Assembly (NCBI GenBank): GCA_934462885.1
Contig: CAKSJC010000036.1
Span: forward strand, 1-11,291
Direction: 5' to 3'
Source: an uncultured Eubacteriales bacterium
GTDB lineage: Bacteria; Bacillota; Clostridia; Oscillospirales; CAG-272
Length of the DNA stretch: 11,291 nucleotides
Below, in pieces: positions 1-6,673 of this stretch (position 1 is its first letter; every line of letters begins with the position of its first letter). The translations under genes and the position numbers were made by a program. Under the pieces are notes generated by a model. It was not told where the DNA came from and made no database searches. It was given only the letters and a program-made list of their open reading frames with translations.

Positions 1-77
<77 letters not shown>

Positions 78-169
78 GTATATTTACTTAATGTTTGAAC
101 TCTTTTTGTCTCTTAAGTGCATGCGTAAATTACATAACTTACCTACGTGTTTCATTTACTTTCAAACAT

Positions 170-198
170 ATTATAACATAAAACTAACCTTTTTTCAA
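170..198 (-). promoter_or_regulatory. Sigma-A promoter of the tRNA-Arg gene
   Basis: On the minus strand, TTGAAA (193-198) is followed by exactly 17 bp and then a perfect TATAAT (170-175). The predicted start is near 163, giving a leader of about 85 nt before the mature tRNA 5' end at 77. No other minus-strand gene lies between, so the tRNA is the likely target. Confidence 0.8.
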
Positions 199-257
199 TA
201 GTTATTCGTACTGTCGAAAAAAATTTAGAAAAACATTATATATTTTGATAAAAGCTC

Positions 258-286
258 TTGACAAAAAACACACATAATGATATTAT
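258..286 (+). promoter_or_regulatory. Sigma-A promoter of the ylxM-ffh operon
   Basis: A consensus -35 box TTGACA (258-263) is separated by 17 bp from TATTAT (281-286). The predicted start is near 293, about 26 nt before the GTG of ylxM. A perfect palindrome at 289-307 overlaps the predicted start. The promoter is divergent from the tRNA promoter, with about 60 bp of AT-rich DNA between the two -35 boxes. Confidence 0.8.
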
Positions 287-288
287 AT

Positions 289-307
289 GTAAAGTAATTT
301 ACTTTAC
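289..307. repeat. 19 bp palindrome at the ylxM-ffh transcription start
   Basis: GTAAAGTAATTTACTTTAC is a perfect inverted repeat with 9 bp arms around one central T. It begins 2 bp after the -10 hexamer and covers the predicted start. This is the usual place for a repressor operator. I do not recognise the sequence as the box of a known regulator. If transcribed in full, it could also form a short hairpin at the mRNA 5' end. Confidence 0.6.
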
Positions 308-318
308 AGCATTGCGCG

Positions 319-708
319 GTGATTTCTATTTTTGAAAAAGATATGCGCTTCCCTATTTTGCTAGATGCATACGGAGATATGCTAAGCGAAAGAAAACGCG
401 AAATACTCGATTATTACTATAATGAAGATTATTCACTTTCCGAAATATCGGAACTCACCGGTATCTCGCGTCAGGGAGTTCGAGATTCTATAAAAAAAAG
501 CGAGTATGAGCTTCACGAGCTTGAAAGCAAGCTCGGTATCGTAAAAAAAAATGAACACTTTTCTTGTCTGATAAAAAAAGCCGCAGCGTTGCTTGAATCG
601 GAAATTAATTCACCCGACGTAGCTTCAAAAGAATGTCTTTCCGATATACTCGGCATAATAAACGAAGCGATAAAATCGGCAGACATATCATATCCACAGG
701 AGAAATAA
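319..708 (+). CDS. ylxM: YlxM/p13-like HTH protein, SRP-associated
   Basis: A 129-residue protein of the YlxM family, small helix-turn-helix proteins encoded directly before ffh in Firmicutes and linked to the signal recognition particle. The sigma-70 region 4-like HTH spans about residues 20-60. It contains the family pattern LSERKREILDYYY and then SLSEISELTGISRQGVRDSIK, which matches the SLxEIAExxxVSRQAVYD signature. A charged helical tail follows (about 60-129), longer than in the Bacillus homologue. The start is GTG at 319: the frame is closed by a TAA at 295-297 upstream, and the only other early start is ATG 343. No clear Shine-Dalgarno precedes either. The TAA stop abuts the ATG of ffh (708/709), so translation is probably coupled. 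First gene after the promoter at 258-286. Confidence 0.9.
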   Translation: MISIFEKDMRFPILLDAYGDMLSERKREILDYYYNEDYSLSEISELTGISRQGVRDSIKKSEYELHELESKLGIVKKNEHFSCLIKKAAALLESEINSPDVASKECLSDILGIINEAIKSADISYPQEK

Positions 709-2046
709 ATGTTTGCAAACTTATCTGAAAAGCTTAACAACGCATTCAAAAAGTTTAAGAACAAAGGAAAACTTACCGAATCAGATGTAAAAGAAGGTAT
801 GCGCGAGGTAAAACTTGCCCTTCTTGAAGCTGACGTGAATTTTAAAGTCGTTCGTGATTTTGTCAAAAAAGTAACTGAACGCGCTGTTGGATCAGAGGTA
901 CTTGAAAGTCTTCTGCCTGCACAACAGATAGTAAAAATCGTTCATGAGGAATTAATATCCCTCATGGGTGAGTCCAATACAAAGCTTCAAATATCATCAC
1001 GGCCGCCGACAGTCATAATGATGGTCGGACTTCAAGGCTCAGGTAAAACAACTCATTCAGCTAAACTTGCCGATATGTATAAAAAACTGGGCAAACGACC
1101 GCTCCTCGTCGCCTGCGACGTGTACAGACCCGCAGCTATCGATCAGCTTAAAGTTGTCGGAGCGCAGATAGATGTTCCGGTATTTGAAATGGGAAAGTCC
1201 GATCCCGTAGAAATCGCCAAAAAAGGACTTGAGTACGCAAAACTCCACGGGCACGATATGGTGTTTATCGATACGGCCGGACGTCTCCATGTTGATGAGC
1301 TTCTCATGCATGAACTGAAAAACATAAAAGAAGCCGTTTCGCCTACTGAAATCATCCTGGTAGTCGACGCAATGACAGGTCAGGACGCGGTAAACGTTGC
1401 TTCTTCATTCAATGAACAGCTTGACATAACCGGCGTTCTTTTATCAAAACTTGACGGAGACACGCGCGGAGGCGCTGCGCTTTCGATCAGATATATTACC
1501 GGTAAGCCTATCAAATTTATCGGTACAGGAGAAAAACTCGATGCTATCGAACCGTTTTATCCTGACAGAATGGCGTCAAGAATCCTTGGCATGGGCGATG
1601 TTCTCACCCTTATCGAAAAGGCTCAACAGAACTTTGATGAAAAAAAGGCCGCCGAGATTGAAAAAAAACTGCGAGAAAACACATTTACACTCACGGATTA
1701 CCTTGAGCAGTTCAGGCAGATCAAAAATATGGGCAATCTCGACCAAATTATCGGGATGATTCCCGGAATAAAGCCGGGCGCTCTTAAGGACGCCAAAGTA
1801 GATGAAAAAGCTATTGCACACACCGAAGCTATCATCCTTTCGATGACCGTTTACGAGCGGGAGCATCCATCAATATTAAACGGCTCAAGAAAGAAAAGAA
1901 TTGCAACAGGAAGCGGCACAAGCGTTGAGGACGTAAACCGTCTCTTAAAGCAATATGATCAGATGAATAAAATGATCAAACAGTTTTCCGGCCAGTTCGG
2001 CGGTAAACACGGCAAGAAAAAGATGAAAATTCCGTTTCAAATGTAA
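709..2046 (+). CDS. ffh: Signal recognition particle GTPase Ffh (SRP54)
   Basis: The 445-residue protein subunit of SRP. It binds signal peptides as they leave the ribosome, binds 4.5S/6S RNA and docks with FtsY at the membrane. The N and G domains occupy about residues 1-295. The P-loop GLQGSGKTT is at 107-115, DTAGR at 188-192, and the guanine-specificity motif is SKLD at 246-249, where TKLD is more usual. The M domain follows (about 320-445), with the finger-loop segment around GMIPGIKPG (349-357) and the SRP-RNA-binding helices near SGTSVEDVNRLLKQY (402-416). The C-terminal tail is basic. The length is normal for the family. The ATG has the RBS AGGAGA, which lies in the last codons of ylxM. 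Confidence 0.98.
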   Translation: MFANLSEKLNNAFKKFKNKGKLTESDVKEGMREVKLALLEADVNFKVVRDFVKKVTERAVGSEVLESLLPAQQIVKIVHEELISLMGESNTKLQISSRPPTVIMMVGLQGSGKTTHSAKLADMYKKLGKRPLLVACDVYRPAAIDQLKVVGAQIDVPVFEMGKSDPVEIAKKGLEYAKLHGHDMVFIDTAGRLHVDELLMHELKNIKEAVSPTEIILVVDAMTGQDAVNVASSFNEQLDITGVLLSKLDGDTRGGAALSIRYITGKPIKFIGTGEKLDAIEPFYPDRMASRILGMGDVLTLIEKAQQNFDEKKAAEIEKKLRENTFTLTDYLEQFRQIKNMGNLDQIIGMIPGIKPGALKDAKVDEKAIAHTEAIILSMTVYEREHPSILNGSRKKRIATGSGTSVEDVNRLLKQYDQMNKMIKQFSGQFGGKHGKKKMKIPFQM

Positions 2047-2095
2047 TTAACGGGTTTTTATATAAAATTTTTATTTGTATTTTTCGGAGGAAAAA

Positions 2096-2341
2096 ATGGC
2101 TGTTAAAATCAGACTCAGAAGAATGGGTGCAAAGAAAGCTCCCTTTTACCGTATCATCGTTGCAGATTCCAGATCTCCCCGCGACGGAAGATTTATTGAG
2201 GAAGTCGGATACTACAATCCTATGACAAATCCCGCTGAAGTTAGGCTCGAAGCTGAAAAAATTGAAAAGTGGCTCGCAAACGGCGCTCAGCCCACTGAAA
2301 CAGTTAAGTCGATCCTTACTAAAAACGGTGTAATAAAATAA
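2096..2341 (+). CDS. rpsP: 30S ribosomal protein S16
   Basis: An 81-residue S16, a primary component of the 30S subunit body. The N-terminus MAVKIRLRRMGAKKAPFYRI and the following VADSRSPRDGRFIEEVGYYNP are diagnostic. The start is ATG 2096, with GGAGG at 2086-2090 spaced 5 nt. An in-frame TTG 21 nt upstream is rejected because it would place the ribosome binding site inside the gene and add residues not found in S16. A 49 bp gap separates it from ffh. It is AT-rich and holds no convincing promoter or terminator, so cotranscription with ffh is likely. Normal length for the family. Confidence 0.98.
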   Translation: MAVKIRLRRMGAKKAPFYRIIVADSRSPRDGRFIEEVGYYNPMTNPAEVRLEAEKIEKWLANGAQPTETVKSILTKNGVIK

Positions 2342-2343
2342 TC

Positions 2344-2610
2344 ATGGACAATACAAGCAGCGCAACCTATCATGATGTAGATCTTAAACAGCTTTTGGCT
2401 GACATGGCGCGCGCTATTGTTGACGATCCGGATGCAGTATCGGTTACCGAAGAAGAAACAAAATCCGGCATTGTTTTGACTCTTAATGTTGCGGAAGCAG
2501 ACATGGGTATGGTCATCGGAAAACACGGTAAGATCGCTCATGCTATTCGCACTGTCGCGAAAGCCGCTGCCAAAATAGCCGATCAGAAGATCACTGTTGA
2601 AATTAAATGA
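2344..2610 (+). CDS. khpA: KhpA, KH-domain RNA-binding protein (YlqC family)
   Basis: An 88-residue single type II KH domain protein. In Firmicutes KhpA pairs with KhpB/Jag and binds many RNAs, affecting cell division and envelope growth. The KH signature is MVIGKHGKIAHAIRT (about 56-70), with the GxxG loop as GKHG (59-62), followed by the AKAAAKIADQKITVEI end typical of the family. About 12 residues precede the usual start, which would align near DLKQLLADMARAIV. The ATG lies 2 nt after the rpsP stop and has no good Shine-Dalgarno of its own, so translational coupling to rpsP is likely. The usual next gene, rimM, is absent: a terminator follows at once. Confidence 0.93.
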   Translation: MDNTSSATYHDVDLKQLLADMARAIVDDPDAVSVTEEETKSGIVLTLNVAEADMGMVIGKHGKIAHAIRTVAKAAAKIADQKITVEIK

Positions 2611-2611
2611 T

Positions 2612-2630
2612 ATTCCGTAAATAACGGAAT
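2612..2630 (+). other. Short hairpin directly after khpA
   Basis: ATTCCGT (2612-2618) and ACGGAAT (2624-2630) form a perfect 7 bp stem with a 5 nt loop, immediately after the khpA stop. No U-tract follows. It may protect the mRNA 3' end or be a decayed terminator before the main one at 2635. Confidence 0.45.
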
Positions 2631-2634
2631 GTTA

Positions 2635-2679
2635 CGCGGGCATAAAAACTTTCGTTTTTATGCCCGCGCTTTTTTCTTT
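2635..2679 (+). terminator. Rho-independent terminator of the ylxM-khpA operon
   Basis: A perfect 15 bp stem (2635-2649 with 2654-2668, beginning CGCGGGC) closes a TTTC loop and is followed by a T-tract (2670-2675, then TTT). The minus-strand side lacks a T-run, so it should work mainly on plus-strand transcripts. Bases 2680-2725, between it and the end of the CBS gene, hold nothing I recognise. Confidence 0.92.
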
Positions 2680-2725
2680 CAAAGTAACCGCCCGTCTAGT
2701 GGACTTTTAACCCGATCCTTTAAGG

Positions 2726-3157
2726 TCAGGCACGCTTTGGAGAGTCTGTAATATTTTCTACGCTGCAAAAAGCGTCTATGATACTTCTTCTTGTGACTAT
2801 CCCAATAAAATATCCCCTGTCATCTGTTACCGGAATGAAATTCTGATTTTTTGACCTTTCAATGATCTGTCCCATGTCAACATTCACCGTCACGGCTGAA
2901 ATCCGATCCGGATCCATTATCTCGCGTATTCTGTGACATTCCAGTTCCTTTATAAGGTTAGAAGCGTCTGTGTTTTCTATTATGTATCTTAAAAAGTCTC
3001 CCTCGCTTACGCATCCTGCATATAGTCCGTCTTTCGTCAATACGGGAATAGCGGTATACCCGTGTATCTTCATTTTTTCAAGCGCTTGTCTTAACGTGCA
3101 GTTTTCAAACAAATACTCCACTTTGCTTTTAGGTCGAAGCAACATAAGAACATTCAT
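2726..3157 (-). CDS. Stand-alone CBS-pair protein, DarB/CbpB-like
   Basis: A 143-residue soluble protein made almost only of two CBS domains (about 5-60 and 76-132), which together form a Bateman module that normally binds adenine nucleotides. CBS1 contains HGYTAIPVLTKDGLYAG (32-48). CBS2 contains REIMDPDRISAVTV and ends GIVTRRSIIDAF (119-130). The GYTAIPVL and TRR segments and the overall size resemble Bacillus DarB (YkuL) and Listeria CbpB, which are c-di-AMP receptors that act on Rel and other partners. That is my comparison from memory, and c-di-AMP binding here is inference. The ATG at 3157 has a strong RBS, GGAGGT, spaced 6 nt. I see no clear terminator after the stop. The next minus-strand gene upstream is the MscS channel, separated by a terminator. 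Confidence 0.85.
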   Translation of the reverse strand: MNVLMLLRPKSKVEYLFENCTLRQALEKMKIHGYTAIPVLTKDGLYAGCVSEGDFLRYIIENTDASNLIKELECHRIREIMDPDRISAVTVNVDMGQIIERSKNQNFIPVTDDRGYFIGIVTRRSIIDAFCSVENITDSPKRA

Positions 3158-3224
3158 CAGCTGACCTCCGTAAGTTTTTTATTACACTTACATTATAGTT
3201 TATATTTGTTATTTCATTGTTAAC

Positions 3225-3255
3225 ATTATATAAATTTTGAATATCATTTGTGCAA
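3225..3255 (-). promoter_or_regulatory. Candidate promoter of the CBS-protein gene
   Basis: On the minus strand, TTGCAC (3250-3255) is followed after 17 bp by TATATA (3227-3232), or after 19 bp by TATAAT (3225-3230). A second TATAAT lies at 3192-3197 without a good -35 box. The region is very AT-rich, so the exact start is uncertain. Confidence 0.45.
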
Positions 3256-3308
3256 ACATTGTCATATTTGTCCATCAAATGTCTTGTTGACTTCAAATAT
3301 AACAGAGC

Positions 3309-3349
3309 AAAAAAAGATGCCGCAAGTGACGGAAATCACTCGCGGCATC
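3309..3349 (-). terminator. Rho-independent terminator of the MscS gene
   Basis: On the minus strand, GATGCCGC pairs with GCGGCATC. After one mismatch, an inner AGTGA/TCACT stem closes a 6 nt loop. Seven T follow (complement of 3309-3315). The hairpin begins 3 nt after the stop codon. The plus strand also has a short T-run, but no plus-strand gene enters here. Confidence 0.9.
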
Positions 3350-3352
3350 TTT

Positions 3353-4168
3353 TTATATTTCTTTATTGTTTACAACTACATTCATATACCGATACGGTAT
3401 TTCAATATTAAATTTATCAAACGACTTTTTAACGTCTTCCCACATATCATAGTAGACCGTCCAGTAATCGGCGGAATCGCACCAAACTATAAGCTTTAAG
3501 ACAATCGCCGAATCTGCATGAGCCGCCACAAAAACCCGAGGAGCAGGATCTTTTTTTATAAGATCGTTCACCGCAGATGTTGCAAGAAGAACTTTTCTCG
3601 CAAGATCGATATCCGTAGTATAAGAGACATTGAAATCAAAGTCCACTCTGCGTATCTTTTCAGCCGAGAGATTATTTATCGTGCTGTTTGCAAGCGTTGA
3701 ATTCGGAACAGAAATATCTTTATTATCAACAGTTGTAAGCTTTGTATAGTAAATACCGATATCCTTTACCTCTCCGCAAGCTGTGCCTGCTTCGATATAA
3801 TCTCCTATACTGAATGGTTTGGAAAACATAATAATAATTCCGCCCGCTATATTCGAAAGTCCTCCCTGAAGCGCCAAACCGAGAGCAAGTCCGCATGAAC
3901 CAAGTATTGCTATTACAGACGATTCAGGCACTCCTATCACCATAACGGCTGTAAGGACGATGATAACTTTCAGCGCTACGGATATGAAGTTTAATAAACA
4001 CGACTGTGTATTAACTTCAAGTTTGGAGAATCCTTTTCCCTTTTTCAGAATTTTTATCAAATATTTTACAAGAGTAAAACCTACGATAAGTATTAAAACA
4101 GCAAAAACAAGATCAATCACAAACGGAACAAGTCTGTCGTTTGCAAAATCCTTAAACCATTCAAGCAT
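3353..4168 (-). CDS. mscS: Small-conductance mechanosensitive channel, MscS family
   Basis: A 271-residue inner-membrane channel that opens under membrane tension and releases solutes on hypo-osmotic shock. The N-terminal TM helix is about VPFVIDLVFAVLILIVGFTL (14-33). TM2 lies around ISVALKVIIVLTAVMVIGV. The pore helix TM3 is the Gly/Ala-rich GSCGLALGLALQGGLSN, closely like E. coli MscS. The beta domain follows with FSKPFSIGDYIE and the VPNSTLANSTINNLS segment. The C-terminal alpha/beta cage ends KKSFDKFNIEIPYRYMNVVV. Length is near that of E. coli MscS (286). I start at ATG 4168, which has the RBS AGGGG. An in-frame ATG 57 nt upstream has no RBS and would run into the structured leader. It has its own promoter and leader, but only 165 bp separate it from the acyl-CoA synthetase gene, and no terminator is clear between them, so readthrough is possible. 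Confidence 0.95.
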   Translation of the reverse strand: MLEWFKDFANDRLVPFVIDLVFAVLILIVGFTLVKYLIKILKKGKGFSKLEVNTQSCLLNFISVALKVIIVLTAVMVIGVPESSVIAILGSCGLALGLALQGGLSNIAGGIIIMFSKPFSIGDYIEAGTACGEVKDIGIYYTKLTTVDNKDISVPNSTLANSTINNLSAEKIRRVDFDFNVSYTTDIDLARKVLLATSAVNDLIKKDPAPRVFVAAHADSAIVLKLIVWCDSADYWTVYYDMWEDVKKSFDKFNIEIPYRYMNVVVNNKEI

Positions 4169-4181
4169 AATAATCCCCTTT

Positions 4182-4254
4182 TTACCTGACTTATATATTT
4201 TTGGCAGTTGCACCTCATGCGGCAAACGAACGCTTCAAAAAACCTATCAGGTAA
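4182..4254 (-). promoter_or_regulatory. Structured 5' leader of mscS, candidate cis-regulatory RNA
   Basis: In the transcript, TTACCTGA (4247-4254) pairs perfectly over 8 bp with TCAGGTAA (4182-4189), with one further U-G inside, closing a 73 nt domain. Inside, UUUUUG can pair with CAAAAA, and GUUUGC with GCAAC (one bulge), giving a roughly coaxial stem with apical loop CGCAUGAGGU. The domain ends a few nt before the RBS. It does not match the c-di-AMP, c-di-GMP, fluoride, guanidine, purine or preQ1 riboswitch consensus as I know them. Confidence 0.5.
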
Positions 4255-4277
4255 CTTTTATTCTTTGTATTGCGTAC

Positions 4278-4306
4278 ATTATAACACATAATGCGTAACA
4301 ATGCAA
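4278..4306 (-). promoter_or_regulatory. Sigma-A promoter of mscS
   Basis: On the minus strand, TTGCAT (4301-4306) is followed by 17 bp and TATAAT (4278-4283), with TG one base before the -10 box (extended -10). The predicted start is near 4271, leaving a leader of about 103 nt before ATG 4168. CATTAT-N5-ATAATG overlaps the -10 box, but such AT-rich repeats are weak evidence. Confidence 0.75.
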
Positions 4307-4333
4307 ACAAATAAGGCAAAAAAGAGATAAAAA

Positions 4334-6619
4334 TTATTTCCTGTTTCTGAGTTCGACTCTTCTTATCTTGCCGCTTATGGTTTTCGGAAGCTCGTCCATA
4401 AATTCAACTATCCTTGGATATTTGTACGGTGCAGTATGCTCTTTTACGTATGTCTGTATCTCTTTTTTAAGTTCATCTGTTCCCTCTTTGCCCGGCACCA
4501 GAACAATCGAAGCTTTTACTATCTGTCCTCTTATTTCATCAGGAACAGCCGTGATTGCACATTCGAGAACATAAGGAAGCTCCATGATGACCGACTCAAT
4601 CTCAAACGGTCCGATTCTATAACCTGACGACTTGATTACATCATCGATACGTCCAACATACCAGAAATATCCTTCCTCGTCTTTCCACGCAGTATCTCCG
4701 GTATGGTAATATCCATCATGCCATGCTTCGCGCGTCGCTTCATCGTTTTTATAGTATCCTTTGAAAAGTCCGCACGGAATATTGTCCGTTGTTTTTATAA
4801 CGATCTCACCGGTTTCACCTACTTCGCACGACTTTCCGTCCGGAGTTATAATATCAACATCGTACATTGGAGACGGATGACCCATTGAGCCCGGTTTAGG
4901 AGTATCTCCGACAAAGTTTCCGATAACGAGAGTGGTTTCCGTCTGTCCAAATCCTTCCATAAGCGAAAGTCCCGTATATTCTTTGAATTTATAGAAAACT
5001 TCAGGATTCAGCGCCTCACCCGCAATAGTCGTATGCTTAAGCGAAGAAAGATCATATTTCTCTATTCCGGCTTTTATAAAGAAACGGAACATTGTAGGCG
5101 GCGCGCAAAATGATGTAATACCGTATTCTTTGAACAGGGGAAGTATATCTGCCGCATCGAATTTATCAAAGTCATAAGCAAATACGCAGCTTTCGCAAAG
5201 CCACTGTCCGTAAAGCTTTCCCCAAAGAGCTTTGCCCCATCCCGTGTCAGAAATCGTAAAGTGGATTCCGTTCGGATCGGCGTTATGCCAGTATCTGGCA
5301 GTTATATAATGTCCGAGAGCATATTTGAAACTATGTGCCGCGATCTTAGGATAACCCGTCGTACCGCTTGTAAAGAGCATATACATTGTCTCGTTTCCGC
5401 ACGCACTCATTCTTCTCTCAAACGTATCAGGATATTTGCCGAATTCTTCGTCAAAACAATGCCATCCTTTTCGCTTGCCGTGAGCAATTATCTTTATGAT
5501 ATCCTGAGGAACGAGCTTTGCCGCGTTTTCCGCGTGCATTGCCGTATCTCCGTCGGCGGTACATACTATCGCACGAACGCCCGCCGCTTTATAGCGATAT
5601 TCAAAATCATGCTCAACCAGCATATGTGTAGCCGGAATAGCTACCGCTCCGAGTTTATGAAGCGCGATAGACGCTATCCAGAACTGCCAATGGCGTTTTA
5701 ATACAAGCATGACGGTGTCGCCTTGTTTTATACCGATATCATCAAAGTAATTCGCCGCCTGATTCGACATTCTTGAAATATCTTTGTATGTAAATTTTGT
5801 CTCATTCTTCTTATTATCAAGGTGAATAAGAGCTACTTTATTCGGAGTTTTTTGAGCTATGGCGTCAACCGTGTCATAGGCAAAGTTATACTTATCTTCA
5901 TTATGGAATTTTATTTTCTTAAGACGTCCGTCTTCTTCGATACACTCGATAAAATGAGCGGCTACCGGATCTTCGGGAAGCGGCGAGAGTCCGTCCGCAG
6001 GTTTAAGAGTTTCGGAAGACTCCTCTGTGTTTTCCGGATAATCGTATGCAGCTCCTCCGTTTGAGATGATTATAGCAAGAAATTCGCAGTCTTCTCCCTC
6101 AGCTATCATTCCGTGAGGTTTTGAGCTGTCATAATATATAGAATCCCCCGCTTCAAGTGTCTCAACATGTCCGTCGATCGATACTTTAAGTTTACCGAAA
6201 AGTATATAATCGTACTCCTGACCCTCATGACGGCTTAATTTTATCGAATTTTTTTCTTCTTCAGGACTATATTTCGCTTTTACTATAAACGGCTCCGCTA
6301 TTTTGTTTTTAAAAAGAGGAGCAAGATTATTATACTTAAATCCTTTACGTCTCGCTATGGGAAGTCCTCCGCCGGCTCTTGTGATACTGTATTCATTTAA
6401 CGTAGGACTTTGGCCTTTGAGAAGGTCGGTCGTATCTATACCAAATCGAGCTGCGCATTTATAAATAAAGGTAAACGAAAAGTCAGACTTTCCCTTTTCA
6501 AGTTCTCTGTAAGTTTCAAGAGATACTCCGGTGCTCTTTGCCATTTCTTCTTCGCTTATACCGAGTATCTGCCTCGTCTCGCGTATACGTTCGGCAACTT
6601 CTCTTATGATGTTTTCCAT
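4334..6619 (-). CDS. XRE HTH-cupin-acyl-CoA synthetase (AMP-forming) fusion
   Basis: A 761-residue cytosolic fusion. Residues about 8-67 are an XRE/Cro helix-turn-helix (RIRETRQILGISEEEMAKST, then GVSLETYRELEKG). Residues about 110-187 are a cupin, with HEGQEYDYILFGKLKV (131-146) and SKPHGMIAEGE (166-176) as its two motifs. From about 240 to the end is an ANL-superfamily acyl-CoA synthetase, which makes acyl-CoA from a carboxylic acid, ATP and CoA. It has the P-loop MLFTSGTTGYPK (414-425), GEALNPE (534-540), GFGQTETT (556-563), YYHTGDTAW (637-645), GRIDDVIKSSGYRIGPFEIE (656-675), and the C-terminal catalytic lysine in PKTISGKIRR (K751). All core motifs are intact. The layout resembles medium-chain/aryl acyl-CoA synthetases, but the acid is not readable from sequence. 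The start is ATG 6619 behind a strong AGGAGGAG. A longer frame would run into the T-box terminator. A T-box leader and consensus promoter lie upstream. Confidence 0.93.
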   Translation of the reverse strand: MENIIREVAERIRETRQILGISEEEMAKSTGVSLETYRELEKGKSDFSFTFIYKCAARFGIDTTDLLKGQSPTLNEYSITRAGGGLPIARRKGFKYNNLAPLFKNKIAEPFIVKAKYSPEEEKNSIKLSRHEGQEYDYILFGKLKVSIDGHVETLEAGDSIYYDSSKPHGMIAEGEDCEFLAIIISNGGAAYDYPENTEESSETLKPADGLSPLPEDPVAAHFIECIEEDGRLKKIKFHNEDKYNFAYDTVDAIAQKTPNKVALIHLDNKKNETKFTYKDISRMSNQAANYFDDIGIKQGDTVMLVLKRHWQFWIASIALHKLGAVAIPATHMLVEHDFEYRYKAAGVRAIVCTADGDTAMHAENAAKLVPQDIIKIIAHGKRKGWHCFDEEFGKYPDTFERRMSACGNETMYMLFTSGTTGYPKIAAHSFKYALGHYITARYWHNADPNGIHFTISDTGWGKALWGKLYGQWLCESCVFAYDFDKFDAADILPLFKEYGITSFCAPPTMFRFFIKAGIEKYDLSSLKHTTIAGEALNPEVFYKFKEYTGLSLMEGFGQTETTLVIGNFVGDTPKPGSMGHPSPMYDVDIITPDGKSCEVGETGEIVIKTTDNIPCGLFKGYYKNDEATREAWHDGYYHTGDTAWKDEEGYFWYVGRIDDVIKSSGYRIGPFEIESVIMELPYVLECAITAVPDEIRGQIVKASIVLVPGKEGTDELKKEIQTYVKEHTAPYKYPRIVEFMDELPKTISGKIRRVELRNRK

Positions 6620-6645
6620 TTTCTTCTCCTCCTCTTTTTTATAAC

Positions 6646-6673
6646 AAAAAAAGCCCGTCTCATCTTTGAGACG
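6646..6673 (-). terminator. Intrinsic terminator of the T-box leader
   Basis: On the minus strand, CGUCUCA pairs with UGAGACG around an AAGA loop, followed by GGC and seven T (complement of 6646-6652). The 5' arm overlaps the CUCAAA used by the antiterminator, so the two structures exclude each other. It lies about 26 nt before the ATG of the fusion gene. Confidence 0.92.

Noticed and set aside
513..866. 117-codon minus-strand open frame across the ylxM/ffh junction
   Set aside because: It runs antisense to two strong genes, is Ser/Phe-rich like a shadow translation, and has no RBS.
3248..3499. 83-codon plus-strand open frame between the CBS and MscS genes
   Set aside because: It crosses the MscS terminator and the antisense of the MscS C-terminus, has no RBS, and resembles no family.
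4169..4225. Longer MscS start at ATG 4225
   Set aside because: No RBS. It would translate through the structured leader, while ATG 4168 has AGGGG and gives normal family length.
4182..4254. Known c-di-AMP (ydaO), fluoride or guanidine riboswitch before mscS
   Set aside because: The conserved cores of those classes are not present. Only a closing helix and plausible inner stems can be shown, so it is left as an unclassified candidate.
5261..5701. 146-codon plus-strand open frame inside the acyl-CoA synthetase gene
   Set aside because: Composition is that of an antisense shadow of a conserved domain. There is no RBS and no recognisable motif.
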